NCBI RefSeq assembly: GCF_039872745.1
Contig: NZ_JBDPZD010000002.1
Coordinates: forward strand, 806,001-870,000
Reading direction: 5' to 3'
DNA from: Pelomonas paludis
GTDB taxonomy: Bacteria > Pseudomonadota > Gammaproteobacteria > Burkholderiales > Burkholderiaceae_C
DNA: 64,000 bases
The notes under the pieces are model-generated. The model worked only from the letters and a program-made list of their open reading frames with translations. It made no database searches and had not been told where the DNA came from. Each line of letters begins with the position of its first letter. Position 1 is the stretch's first letter. Below, in pieces: positions 26,218 to 35,128 of the stretch. Position numbers and translations under genes: made by a program.

Positions 26218-26793
26218 TTAGAAGGGATTCAGCGACTTCTCGGCCCGGTAGTGGACATAGCCCATGTTCACGCCTGAGCGCAGACCCACACCGAGCCGGA
26301 TGGGCGCGAGGGTGATGCCGTCAACGCGCTGGTAGTTGATGCCGGCGCCGCCCACGTAATAGAAGCTGCCCTCCACCGCCGGGAAGCGGCGGAACAGCGC
26401 CTGCGCCTGCGGCAGCTTGTAGACCAGGGTGAAAACCTTGGCGGCATTGCCACCGACGTCGAAGCCGATCGACGGGCCGGCCCAATAGACCTTGCGCCGC
26501 GTGCCGGCCTTCATGACCAGGGTGCCATCGCCATAGCGCAGGCCCACGGTCAGTGCGCCGCTGGCCTCCTCGCCCTGGATGTAGGCATTGGGGCGGCCTT
26601 GCTCCTTGAAGGCTTTCTCGATCACCTTGCCCAGGCCCTCGGCCGTGTTGCCGAAGAAGGCCACGGCGGCCTTGAAGATGGAGTCCTCGTCGAACTCCTT
26701 GGCATCGTCGGCGGCGTGGGCGGCCAGCGGGAGTGCCAGCGGGAGGGTAGGCAGGCTGGCAAGCAGGCCAAGGGCATGGCGGCGGTCAGGCAT
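26218..26793 (-). CDS. DUF1134 family secreted protein
   Basis: A 191-residue protein with an N-terminal Tat- or Sec-like signal (MPDRRHALGLLAS ... LAAHA) and the DUF1134 core: EFDEDSIFKAAVAFFGNTAEGLGKVIEKAF, GRPNAYIQGEEASGALTVGLRYGDGTLVMK, and the C-terminal PIRLGVGLRSGVNMGYVHY. The family is conserved in proteobacteria and is distantly like EipA and the YSC84 lipid-binding proteins; an envelope role is likely but not proven. Start chosen at MPDRR where the signal sequence begins. It stands alone between two divergent units. Confidence 0.82.
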   Translation of the reverse strand: MPDRRHALGLLASLPTLPLALPLAAHAADDAKEFDEDSIFKAAVAFFGNTAEGLGKVIEKAFKEQGRPNAYIQGEEASGALTVGLRYGDGTLVMKAGTRRKVYWAGPSIGFDVGGNAAKVFTLVYKLPQAQALFRRFPAVEGSFYYVGGAGINYQRVDGITLAPIRLGVGLRSGVNMGYVHYRAEKSLNPF

Positions 26794-26908
26794 GGCGGCA
26801 TCCTCAAGGTGGGGTGGGGTCAGCATACCTTCGTGAACCAAGTCTCGAATGCCCGCCCCGCAGGCCGTGGCCTGGGGTATCACCACCCTAGACTCCAGCC
26901 CCACTGTC

Positions 26909-27331
26909 ATGAATCCACACGACCTCACCCGCCTCAGCGTGGCGCTGGAATATGTCGATCTCGGCGCCGGGCTTTACCTGGGTGGCGGGTCGGACTACGC
27001 GGCGCGCCTGCTGGCCGCTGCGGCCGAGCAGCTGCTGGGCGACCTGGTCAAGCTGGTGGAAGGCCCGCAGGCCGTGGAGAACGCGCAGGAGCTGCTGGAG
27101 CGCGTGGCCCGCGCCTACCAGGCCAAGGCGCGCAGCCCGCGTGCCGCCGCCCCCCGGGGCATGGACACCCAGGGCCGCCCCGACGCGCTGCGCGCCGAGA
27201 CCGAGGCCTACTTGCGCGCCTGCTGGTTCATGCTTGAGGCCATGGGCCTGTCCAGCCTCGCGCCGTCGGCGCTGTCCGAGGCGGTCGAGACCACCACCGT
27301 CTTCAGCAGCCAGGTCGAGCCCTTTTGCTAG
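26909..27331 (+). CDS. Hypothetical protein, helical
   Basis: A 140-residue soluble protein that I do not recognise. Residues 1-80 are predicted helical with LEYVDLGAGLYLGGGSDYAARLLAAAAEQLLGDL; a charged linker (YQAKARSPRAAAPRG) follows and then a second helical part with ACWFMLEAMGL. No metal or nucleotide motif is visible. Codon use matches the neighbours, which supports expression. It is 29 bases upstream of the PilZ gene on the same strand, so the two may be co-transcribed. Confidence 0.6.
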   Translation: MNPHDLTRLSVALEYVDLGAGLYLGGGSDYAARLLAAAAEQLLGDLVKLVEGPQAVENAQELLERVARAYQAKARSPRAAAPRGMDTQGRPDALRAETEAYLRACWFMLEAMGLSSLAPSALSEAVETTTVFSSQVEPFC

Positions 27332-27360
27332 GCTGGCGCCTCGCCGCCCCAGGAGCCCCC

Positions 27361-27738
27361 ATGAGCAACACCGAACGCCGCCAATTCGCCCGCGTGCATT
27401 TCGCCTCTGGCGCCGAGCTGATCACGACCCAGGAGCACCTGGCCTGCCAGGTGGTGGACATCTCGCTCAAGGGCGTGCTGCTGCAACTGCCCGAGGGGCG
27501 CACCCCCACGGTGGGCATGCCCTGCCTGGTCAAGCTGCCGCTGTCCACTTCGGACGTGACCATTGCCATGGCCGGCGAGCTGGCCCATGTGCATGGCGGC
27601 CAGGCTGGCGTGCTGTGCCGCTCCATCGACCTGGAAAGCATCACCCACCTGCGCCGGCTGATCGAGGTCAACCTCGGGGACAGCGCGGCGTCGGAACGTG
27701 AACTCAAGGCGCTGATCGCGGCACACGCGGCGGGCTGA
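27361..27738 (+). CDS. PilZ-domain c-di-GMP-binding protein
   Basis: A 125-residue single-domain protein. Both c-di-GMP-binding motifs are present: RRQFAR (RxxxR type) near residue 6 and DISLKG (D/NxSxxG) near residue 38, followed by a beta-barrel and a C-terminal helix. Such proteins bind c-di-GMP and act on motility or exopolysaccharide targets. AGGAGC precedes the start at 27361. With the c-di-GMP-I riboswitch 4 kb downstream it shows that c-di-GMP signalling is used by this organism; a direct link between the two is not shown. Confidence 0.85.
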   Translation: MSNTERRQFARVHFASGAELITTQEHLACQVVDISLKGVLLQLPEGRTPTVGMPCLVKLPLSTSDVTIAMAGELAHVHGGQAGVLCRSIDLESITHLRRLIEVNLGDSAASERELKALIAAHAAG

Positions 27739-27812
27739 CCCTGTCACCCGCATGACGCAGCCTGCGCTGCGCCATGCCCACAATCGGCGGCTCATCTGAC
27801 CCGGACGCCGCC

Positions 27813-30002
27813 ATGCCCAGCCACTACCGCATCTGCCCGCTGTGCGAAGCCTGCTGTGGCCTTGAGCTGAAGACCGACGGCGAGCGCGTCATCAGCATTC
27901 GCGGCGCCGAGCACGACGTCTTCAGCCACGGCTACCTCTGCCCCAAGGCCGTGGCGCTGAAGGACCTGCACCAGGACCCTGACCGGCTGCGCACGCCGCT
28001 GATCCGACGTGATGGCCAACTCGTGCCGGCCAGCTGGGACGAGGCCTTTGCCGAGATTGAGGCCCGGCTGCTGCCGCTGCGGCAAGCCCACGGCCCGGAC
28101 GCCGTCGCCATCACGCTGGGCAACCCCGTGGTCCACAAGGCCGGCTTGATGCTCTACGGGCCGCGCCTCGTCAAGGCGCTGGGCACGCGCAATGTGTTCT
28201 CGGCCTCCACGCTCGACCAGATGCCCAAGCAGCTGGCCAGTGGCCTGATGTTCGGCCACTGGATGAGCGTGGCCGTGCCCGACATCGAGCGCTGCGAGCT
28301 GCTGGTCATCCTGGGCGCCAACCCCATGGTGTCCAACGGCAGCATGTGGACCGTGCCCGACTACCGGGGCAAGGCCAAAGCCCTGCGCGCACGCGGCGGC
28401 CGCATCGTCGTCATCGACCCACGCCGCACCGAGACGGCCGAGGCCGCCGACGAGCACCTCGCCATCCGCCCGGGCGGCGACGTCTACCTGCTGCTCGGCA
28501 TCGCCCACACGCTGTTTACCGAGGGCCTGGTGCAACCCGGCCGCCTGAGTGAGCACCTGCAAGGCCTGGACGCCGCCCGCGAGGCCATCGCCCCCTGGCC
28601 GCCCGAGCGCACCGCCGCCGGCTGCGGCATAGCCGCCGCCACCCAGCGCCGCCTGGCCCGCGAGCTGGCCGCCAGCCCGCGCGCGGCGCTCTATGGCCGC
28701 ATCGGCACCTGCACCCAGCGCTGGGGCACGGTCAACAGCTGGCTGATCGACCTCATCAATGTGCTCACCGGCCAGCTCGACCGCGAGGGCGGGATGATGT
28801 TCCCCAAGGCCGCCGCCTTTGCCGCCAACACCCAGGGCCACCCAGGCCAGGGCCGGGGCGTGCAGACCGGCCGGCGCGTGAGCCGCGTCTCGGGCGCGCC
28901 CGAGGTGATGGGCGAGCTGCCGATGACCTGCCTGGCCGAGGAGATCACGACGCCCGGCCCGGGCCAGGTGCGCGCCCTCATCACCGTGGCCAGCAACCCC
29001 GTGCTCTCGGCCCCGGGCAGCGCGCAGCTCGACGCGGCGCTGGCCGGGCTCGACTTCATGCTCAGCCTCGACATCTACGTCAACGAGACCACGCGCCATG
29101 CCGACGTGATCCTGCCCGGGCTCTCGCCGCTGGAGGACCTGCACTTCGACCCCGCCTTTGCCCAGCTCAGCCACCGCAACCACGCGCGCGTCTCCGGGCC
29201 GGTGTTTGAGCCCACCCAGCCGCCCGAGTGGCAGACCCTGCTGCGCCTCGTCGCCCTGCTGGAAGGCCGTGGCCTGGAGGCGGACATAGGCCTGCTCGAC
29301 GACGAGCTGCTGGCCGCCGACCTGCAGCGCAGCGCCGGCCCGCAAGCGGCCGCGCTGATGCAAGCCCTGCAGCCGCTGCGCGGGCCCGAGCGGCTGATCG
29401 ACCTGCAACTGCGCACCGGGCCCTACGAGGGTCTCACCCTCGCCAAGGTCCAGGCCCAATCCACGCTTGAACAAGGCGGCATCGACCTCGGCCCGCTGCA
29501 GCCCCGCATCCCCGAGCTGCTGCGCACCGAGAGCGGCAATATCGAGCTCGCGCCCCCAGCCATCGTGGCTGACCTGGCCCGGCTTGAAGCGCCCACGCCC
29601 GCCCCGCCCTTCAGCCTGATCGGCCGACGCGACGTCCGCTCCAGCAACAGCTGGCTGCACAACCTGCCCGTGCTGGCCAAGGGGCCGGAGCGCTGCACGC
29701 TGCACATCCACCCCGAGGACGCCGCCGCGCTGGGCCTGGGCGACTACGCCGAGCTGGCATCGGCCACCGGCCGCGTGACGGCACGCATCGAGCGCGCTGA
29801 CCAGATGGCACGCGGCGTGGTGAGCCTGCCCCACGGCTGGGGCCACCACCTGGCCGGCAGCCAGCTCGCCGTGGCGGCCGAGCGGCCCGGCGCCAATCTC
29901 AATGCAGTGCTGAGCACCGATGCGCGCGACCCGCTGTCGGGCAATGCGGTGCTGTCGGGCATCGAGGTCAGCTTGCGAGCCGTGCCTCCACCCAGTCCGT
30001 GA
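27813..30002 (+). CDS. Molybdopterin-dependent oxidoreductase
   Basis: A 729-residue enzyme of the bis-MGD (DMSO reductase) superfamily. The N-terminal cluster motif CPLCEACCGLE ... GYLCPKA binds an Fe4S4 cluster; the molybdopterin domains include LVILGANPMVSNGSMW, VVIDPRRTETAEAAD and the C-terminal molydopterin dinucleotide-binding domain (SSNSWLHNLPVLAKGP). There is no Tat signal, so it is cytosolic. It carries no linked electron-transfer subunit, as in many stand-alone formate dehydrogenase-like oxidoreductases of unknown substrate. Start MPSHYRI is placed directly before the cluster motif. Its end overlaps the convergent LysR gene by 35 bases. Confidence 0.85.
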   Translation: MPSHYRICPLCEACCGLELKTDGERVISIRGAEHDVFSHGYLCPKAVALKDLHQDPDRLRTPLIRRDGQLVPASWDEAFAEIEARLLPLRQAHGPDAVAITLGNPVVHKAGLMLYGPRLVKALGTRNVFSASTLDQMPKQLASGLMFGHWMSVAVPDIERCELLVILGANPMVSNGSMWTVPDYRGKAKALRARGGRIVVIDPRRTETAEAADEHLAIRPGGDVYLLLGIAHTLFTEGLVQPGRLSEHLQGLDAAREAIAPWPPERTAAGCGIAAATQRRLARELAASPRAALYGRIGTCTQRWGTVNSWLIDLINVLTGQLDREGGMMFPKAAAFAANTQGHPGQGRGVQTGRRVSRVSGAPEVMGELPMTCLAEEITTPGPGQVRALITVASNPVLSAPGSAQLDAALAGLDFMLSLDIYVNETTRHADVILPGLSPLEDLHFDPAFAQLSHRNHARVSGPVFEPTQPPEWQTLLRLVALLEGRGLEADIGLLDDELLAADLQRSAGPQAAALMQALQPLRGPERLIDLQLRTGPYEGLTLAKVQAQSTLEQGGIDLGPLQPRIPELLRTESGNIELAPPAIVADLARLEAPTPAPPFSLIGRRDVRSSNSWLHNLPVLAKGPERCTLHIHPEDAAALGLGDYAELASATGRVTARIERADQMARGVVSLPHGWGHHLAGSQLAVAAERPGANLNAVLSTDARDPLSGNAVLSGIEVSLRAVPPPSP

Positions 30003-30864
30003 AGGCGCGCAGCCGCGCGCTCGGGTGGCGCTGCGACGGGAACACCCAGTAGAGCGGCAGTGGCGCCAGGCCCCAGCCTTCCAGCACCGGCACCAGCTCG
30101 CCGCGCGCCTGGGGTGCGGCAGCCATGTAGTCGGTCAGCCACAGCACGCCCAGGCCCGCCAGGCCGGCGGCCAGGTAGGCATTGCCGTCGTCCAGGGTCA
30201 GGGCTGGGTGGGGCGTCAGCTCAAGGCGCTCGTCGGCCTTGAACAGGGCCAGTGGCTGCGGCCTTTGCACCAGGCTGCGTCGGTAGGCCACCACGCGGTG
30301 GGCCGGCCCTGCCAGCTCGCGCGGGTGGGTGGGCCGACCGGCGCCGGCCAGGTAGCGCGGGGCGGCATAGGCCTTGAACTGCAGCTCACCTACGCGGCGT
30401 GCGGTCAGCGATGAATCCTCCAGCACACCGGCGCGCAGCACGGCGTCGACGTTGTCGGCAATCACGTCCACCCGCCGGTCGCTGGCCCCCAGCTCCAGCT
30501 CGATGCCGGGATAGCGCGCCAGGAAGTCGGGCAACGCAGGCACCACCAACAGGGCCGCCACAGGGCTGGGCAGCTCCACACGCAGCCGCCCCCGGGGCGC
30601 CGACGCCGCGCCACGCACGCTGGTGTCCGCCTCGGCCCAATCGGCCAGCAGGCGCAGCACCTTGTCGTAGTACAGCGCGCCCTCGTCGGTCGCCTGCACG
30701 CGGCGTGTGCTGCGGTGCAGGAGCTTGACCCCCAGCTCAGCCTCCAGCCGCTGCACGCACTGACTGACCGCCGTCTTGCTCAGGTCCAGCAGCTGCGCGG
30801 CGCGCGTGAAGCTGCCGGTTTCCACCACGTTGACGAAAGCCCGCAGGCGGTCGAGTCGGTCCAT
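29968..30864 (-). CDS. LysR-family transcriptional regulator
   Basis: A 298-residue LysR regulator: N-terminal helix-turn-helix (LRAFVNVVETGSFTRAAQLLDLSKTAVSQCVQRLEAEL), linker helix and a two-lobed effector domain. It belongs by sequence to the single-effector CrgA/DmlR-like group. It is divergent from a RidA-family gene across 96 bases, so that gene is its likely target, under the usual LysR arrangement. Start at MDRLDRL; an extra nine residues upstream (MSVHPAQTI) are possible. Confidence 0.9.
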   Translation of the reverse strand: MDRLDRLRAFVNVVETGSFTRAAQLLDLSKTAVSQCVQRLEAELGVKLLHRSTRRVQATDEGALYYDKVLRLLADWAEADTSVRGAASAPRGRLRVELPSPVAALLVVPALPDFLARYPGIELELGASDRRVDVIADNVDAVLRAGVLEDSSLTARRVGELQFKAYAAPRYLAGAGRPTHPRELAGPAHRVVAYRRSLVQRPQPLALFKADERLELTPHPALTLDDGNAYLAAGLAGLGVLWLTDYMAAAPQARGELVPVLEGWGLAPLPLYWVFPSQRHPSARLRAFTDWVEARLAS

Positions 30865-30960
30865 GATTGTTTGCGCTGGATGAACAGACATTGTCGACAG
30901 CTCATCTTTGTCATCTCCAAGCGCACAACTAGAGTCCCTCAGCCAACGAAGGAGACCCTC

Positions 30961-31386
30961 ATGCGCGACACCGTGTCACCCGCCACCCGGCACCTGCTCT
31001 ACGAGCGCAACCGCTACTCGCCCGCTGTGCGCGCGAATGGCTTTTTGTTCGTCTCGGGCCAGGTCGGCAGCCGGCCGGACGGCAGCCCGGTCGCCGACCT
31101 CACGGCCCAGGTGCACCAGGCCTTTGACAACCTGGACGAGATCCTGGCTGCCGCGGGGTGCAGCTTTGACGACGTGGTGGACGCCACGGTCTTCATGGTC
31201 GACCCCGAGCGGAACTTCGAGCTCATCTGGCCGGTGTTCTCCGAGCGCTGGGGGGCAGCGCCGCATCCCACCCTGACCGGCGTGGGTGTCTCCTGGCTCT
31301 ACGGCTACCAGTTCGAGATCAAGGTCATTGCCCAACTGCCGCTGGCACCAGCCGCGATACAGGCAGTTGCACACCCATCTGCCTGA
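30961..31386 (+). CDS. RidA/YjgF/YER057c/UK114-family protein
   Basis: A 141-residue small trimeric protein of the Rid family: RYSPAVRANGFLFVSGQVGSRPDGS, FDNLDEILAAAGCSFDDVVDATVFMVD and the C-terminal FEIKVIAQLPL are typical. Archetypal RidA deaminates reactive enamines/imines using an arginine near position 105; no arginine is obvious at that spot (GVSWLYGYQFEIKV), so it may belong to a Rid subgroup without that activity. AAGGAGA lies 7 bases before the start. Divergent from the LysR gene, its probable regulator. Confidence 0.85.
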   Translation: MRDTVSPATRHLLYERNRYSPAVRANGFLFVSGQVGSRPDGSPVADLTAQVHQAFDNLDEILAAAGCSFDDVVDATVFMVDPERNFELIWPVFSERWGAAPHPTLTGVGVSWLYGYQFEIKVIAQLPLAPAAIQAVAHPSA

Positions 31387-31469
31387 AGTACCTGGCGCTG
31401 CGGCGGAAGTCACGCCCAGCCCCCCTGGGCCGCCTCGCCAAAGCGCAGGCGGCCTCCTAGACTTGGACT

Positions 31470-31556
31470 CATTGATGAGGGCAAACCCGGCGAAAGCCGG
31501 GGACGCAAAGCCACCGGCCTACACGTGATTCACGCAGGGCAGCGGGGTTGCCGGAC
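31470..31556 (+). ncRNA. c-di-GMP-I riboswitch (GEMM-I)
   Basis: The leader of the sedolisin gene contains the GEMM-I conserved core: GGGCAAACC at 31479-31487, a CGAAAG tetraloop hairpin (31485-31501), GGACGCAAAGCCACCGGCCTA at 31501-31521 (ACGCAAAG being invariant) and the receptor helix GGGCAGCGGGGTTGCC at 31537-31552. Order and spacing match the class. Downstream, CCTCGC (31591-31596) can pair with GCGAGG (31618-31623), which includes the probable ribosome binding site. Confidence 0.9.
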
Positions 31557-31631
31557 CGGGGCGTTGACCGCCCTGGGACGCGGGCCAGGCCCTCGCACGT
31601 TCTCTTTCGAGTATTCAGCGAGGCCACCGCC

Positions 31632-33440
31632 ATGCCCCAAGCTCCCCGCCTTCACCATCTCGGCCTTGCCCTGAGCCTTGCCCTGCTCGGCGGCTTGACG
31701 GCCTGCGGCGGCGGGCTCTCGGGCGCCGGTGGCGAAGCCAGCCCTGGCGTGTCGCCCCAGGCGGCCGTGGTGAGCCTCAACGTCGAGGTGCCGGGCGAGC
31801 CCCTGGAGGCCCTGCCCGCGCTGGACGCCGTGGAGGCCCGCCCGAGCTTCCATGCTGCGCCGGTGCTGCTTGATGACCCCCAGGCTGACGCCGACGCACC
31901 GGCCCAGACACGCCTGACCGCCGCCCAGGCCGCCCAGCCCACGCGCCAGCGCTCGGCCGACAGCCTCCGGGACGGCCTGCGCGCCCGGGCGCTGGCGGGC
32001 ACCGAGGCCCAGCCCATGGCCAGCAGCGGCACGGTGGTGACCTACACGCCGGCCCAGATCCGCGCCGCCTACAAGCTGCCCAGCATCGCCAGCGCCACCA
32101 AGGCGCAGCTCGGCGCTGGCCAGACCATCTACATCGTCAACGCCAAACACGACCCCAACATCGTGGCCGAGCTGGCCGCGTTCAACAGCAAGTTCAGCCT
32201 GCCCAGCTGCAGCAACCGCACGCTCACCGCCACCACGGCCCTGCCGCTCGCGGCGGCCAGCAGCAGCACCTGCGAGCTGGTCATCGCCTACAGCACCAGC
32301 GCTGCCGCGCTCAGCAGCACGGCGCCCGCCTATGACTCGGGCTGGGCGACCGAGATTGCGCTGGATGTGCAGTGGGCCCACGCCATTGCGCCGCTGGCGC
32401 GCCTGGTGTTGATCGAAGCGCCGGATGCTGGCGTCAGCAACCTCTCGGGCGCCATTCGCCTGGCCACGCGCATGGGGCCGGGCGTGGTGTCGATGAGCTT
32501 TGGCGCGAATGAAGGCAGCTGGGTCAGCAGCGTGGAGAGCAGCTTTGCCACCTCGGGCATGAGCTACCTGGCCGCCACGGGCGACAACGGGGCCGGCGTC
32601 TCGTGGCCGGCGGTGTCGAGCCGCGTGGTGGCCGTGGGCGGCACCAGCCTCACCTGGACCGGCAGCGGCACGCGCAGCGAGACCACCTGGGCCAGCACGG
32701 GCGGCGGCATCAGCGGCTATGTGGCGCAGCCCAGCTACCAGACTGGCACAACGAGTGGCACCGCCAGCGCGCCTAAGCGCGCGGTGGCCGACGTGGCCTT
32801 CAACGCCAACCCCTACACCGGCCAGTACGTGGCCACCATGGCGTCTGGTAGCACAACCGTCAGCTGGATCAGCGCCGGCGGCACCAGCCTGTCCACGCCG
32901 CAATGGGCGGGCCTGCTGGCCGTGGCCAATGCGCTGCGTGCCCAGGGCGGCAAGGCGCTGCTCGGCCTGCCCCACAGCGCGCTCTACGGCAGCGTCGCCA
33001 AGACGGCCGGCAACCTGCTCGACATCACCTCCGGCAGCAATGGCAGCTGCGGCACCTGCGCCGCCGCTGCGGGCTACGACACGCCCACCGGCCTGGGCAC
33101 GCCACAAGGCAGTGCCGTGCTCACGGCCCTGAGCGGCGCCACCGTCACGGCCAGCACCACCACGCCCGTGGTCAGCAGCCTGAGCGTGAGCAGCACGCCG
33201 CTGAGTGGCAAGGCGGGCAGCGCGCTGGCCGCCACCATCGGCCTGGACCTGGCCGGCGCCACCAGCGCCCAGATCAACATCAGCGGTGCGCCCCAGGGCA
33301 TGGGCTTCAGCGCCAGCGCCAACGGCATCAGCGTCAGCTGGCCCAGCCCGGTGGCCGGCAGCTACACGCTGCAGGTGAGCCTCAGCGACAACCTCGGCCG
33401 CACGGCCCAGGCGGCCGTGGCGGTCAGCATCGCCAAGTAG
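31632..33440 (+). CDS. Sedolisin (S53) family serine peptidase, lipoprotein
   Basis: A 602-residue secreted acid peptidase. The signal peptide ends in lipobox LTAC. After an unusually short pro-region of about 120 residues, the S53 catalytic set is visible: E241 and D245 in ATEIALD, oxyanion-hole D318 in ATGDNGA, and nucleophile S421 in GGTSLSTPQWAG. The C-terminal calcium loop (DITSGSNG) is present, followed by an Ig-like domain of about 95 residues ending VAVSIAK. It acts outside the cytoplasm. Expression is expected to follow c-di-GMP through the leader riboswitch. Start taken at MPQAPR at the signal peptide. Confidence 0.88.
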   Translation: MPQAPRLHHLGLALSLALLGGLTACGGGLSGAGGEASPGVSPQAAVVSLNVEVPGEPLEALPALDAVEARPSFHAAPVLLDDPQADADAPAQTRLTAAQAAQPTRQRSADSLRDGLRARALAGTEAQPMASSGTVVTYTPAQIRAAYKLPSIASATKAQLGAGQTIYIVNAKHDPNIVAELAAFNSKFSLPSCSNRTLTATTALPLAAASSSTCELVIAYSTSAAALSSTAPAYDSGWATEIALDVQWAHAIAPLARLVLIEAPDAGVSNLSGAIRLATRMGPGVVSMSFGANEGSWVSSVESSFATSGMSYLAATGDNGAGVSWPAVSSRVVAVGGTSLTWTGSGTRSETTWASTGGGISGYVAQPSYQTGTTSGTASAPKRAVADVAFNANPYTGQYVATMASGSTTVSWISAGGTSLSTPQWAGLLAVANALRAQGGKALLGLPHSALYGSVAKTAGNLLDITSGSNGSCGTCAAAAGYDTPTGLGTPQGSAVLTALSGATVTASTTTPVVSSLSVSSTPLSGKAGSALAATIGLDLAGATSAQINISGAPQGMGFSASANGISVSWPSPVAGSYTLQVSLSDNLGRTAQAAVAVSIAK

Positions 33441-33518
33441 GCACGCCCCAAGCCAATAGCGGCCCCGCGGGATCGCACGGTCCGCGCCGTTGTGGGCGGC
33501 CGCGCGCGGGTGCGGTGA

Positions 33519-35072
33519 TCAGCCGCGCAGCTTGAACAAGGCCACGGCCTGGACCAACTGCTTGGCCTGCTGGCTGAGGCTCTCGGCGGCGGCGGCGCTT
33601 TGCTCGACCAGGGCCGCGTTCTGCTGCGTGGCCTGGTCCATCTGGCCAATTGCCTGCCCGACCTGGGCCACGTCGCCGTTCTGCTCTTCGCTGGCGGCAC
33701 TGATCTCGGAGACGATGTCCGTCACGCGGCGGATCGATTGCACGATCTCGGTCATGGTGCTGCCGGCCCGGTCCGCCTGGGCGGTGCCGCGCTCCACCTG
33801 CTCGACGCTGTGGGTGATGAGCTGCTTGATCTCCTTGGCGGCGTCGGCACTGCGCTGAGCCAGGCTGCGCACCTCAGAGGCCACCACCGCAAAGCCGCGC
33901 CCTTGCTCACCCGCACGGGCGGCCTCGACGGCCGCATTCAAGGCCAGGATGTTGGTCTGGAAGGCAATGCTGTCGATGACGCCAATGATGTCGGAGATGC
34001 GGCGCGAGCTGTCATTGATGCCGCGCATGGTGCTGACAACCTCGGTCACCACCTCACCGCCCTGCTCGGCCACCTGGCTGGCACTGCGCGCCAGTTGGTT
34101 GGCCTGGGTGGCGCTGGACGTGTTCTGGCGCACGACATCGCCCAGGCGGTCCATGGCGCCGGCCGTTTCCTGCAGGGCGCTGGCCTGGTTCTCGGTGCGG
34201 TGGCTGAGGTCCTGATTGCCCTCGGCAATTTCGGAGCTGGCCGTGGCCACGCTGTCGGCGTTGCTGCGCACGGTGCCCACCACATCACTCAGCGCTGACT
34301 GCATGGCCTGCATGGCGATGAAGAGGTCGGTGAGCTCGTCGCGGCCACGCGGGCTGATGTCCTGGCGCAGGTCGCCCGCCGCAATGCCTTGGGCAATATG
34401 CATAGCTTGGCGCGCAGGGCCAACGATGGTGCGCGTGATGGCCAGGCCCAGGAAGACCGCCACCCCGGCCGCCAGCACCGCCACCGTGGCCAGCACACTG
34501 CGGCTGTAGGTGTAGGTGGTGCCTGCGGCCGCTTCTGCGGCGCTCAGCAGGGCTTCCTCCTCGTCACGCAACGCGGCCAAGGCGGCCAGATAGCTGGCAC
34601 TGGCCTCGCGCGTGGCTTTGTCGTTGAAGGCTTGGCGCGCCGCATCCATGTCGCCGGAGCGGACCACGCTGAGCAGCTTCTCCACCGCTTGGGCAAAGTC
34701 CTGCTCCTTGGCCTTGACGCGGTCATAGGCCGCCTGCGAGGAGCTGCCCTCCACGGCCTTGGCCAAGCCTTGGTGCATCTTGCCCGCCTCGGCGCGCAAG
34801 GTCTCCACGCGCTTGGCGCTCTTGTCGATGTCGCCGACGCTGTCGGTCGTGATGGCCACGCTGACGGCGTTCAGCATGGCCTGGGCCCCGGCGTCGAGCT
34901 CACTGGCCAGCTGTGCGGCCCGGGCCTCGCCGTGCATCAGGCCGGAGACGCGCTCGTTGAACGCGCCCAAACGGTTCCAGCCCACCGCCACGGCCAGCAG
35001 CAGCAGCGCCAGCATCAAACCAAATCCCAGCAGCAGCCGTCGGCCGATGCTGAACCCTCGCAATGCATCCAT
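33519..35072 (-). CDS. Methyl-accepting chemotaxis protein (4HB type)
   Basis: A 517-residue chemoreceptor of the Tar/Tsr layout: helix 1 near residues 10-32, a four-helix-bundle periplasmic domain of about 150 residues, helix 2 near 190-210, HAMP (AQGIAAGDLRQDISPRG) and a signalling domain with the tip DSIAFQTNILALNAAVEAARAGEQGRGFAVVASEVR. No C-terminal pentapeptide. It lies 56 bases downstream of a PstS-like binding protein on the same strand, so it may sense the loaded binding protein; this is inference. Start MDALRG is chosen directly before the membrane helix. Confidence 0.9.
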   Translation of the reverse strand: MDALRGFSIGRRLLLGFGLMLALLLLAVAVGWNRLGAFNERVSGLMHGEARAAQLASELDAGAQAMLNAVSVAITTDSVGDIDKSAKRVETLRAEAGKMHQGLAKAVEGSSSQAAYDRVKAKEQDFAQAVEKLLSVVRSGDMDAARQAFNDKATREASASYLAALAALRDEEEALLSAAEAAAGTTYTYSRSVLATVAVLAAGVAVFLGLAITRTIVGPARQAMHIAQGIAAGDLRQDISPRGRDELTDLFIAMQAMQSALSDVVGTVRSNADSVATASSEIAEGNQDLSHRTENQASALQETAGAMDRLGDVVRQNTSSATQANQLARSASQVAEQGGEVVTEVVSTMRGINDSSRRISDIIGVIDSIAFQTNILALNAAVEAARAGEQGRGFAVVASEVRSLAQRSADAAKEIKQLITHSVEQVERGTAQADRAGSTMTEIVQSIRRVTDIVSEISAASEEQNGDVAQVGQAIGQMDQATQQNAALVEQSAAAAESLSQQAKQLVQAVALFKLRG

Positions 35073-35128
35073 AAAGTCCTCAGTGTGCAGATGGGCGCCC
35101 CGCCGCCGGTGCGCCACGTCCCAGTCGA

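Noticed and set aside
33441..33518. GC-rich stems between the sedolisin and MCP genes as a bidirectional terminator
   Set aside because: Several short GCGGCC-type pairings are possible but none is followed by a U-run and none is clearly best.
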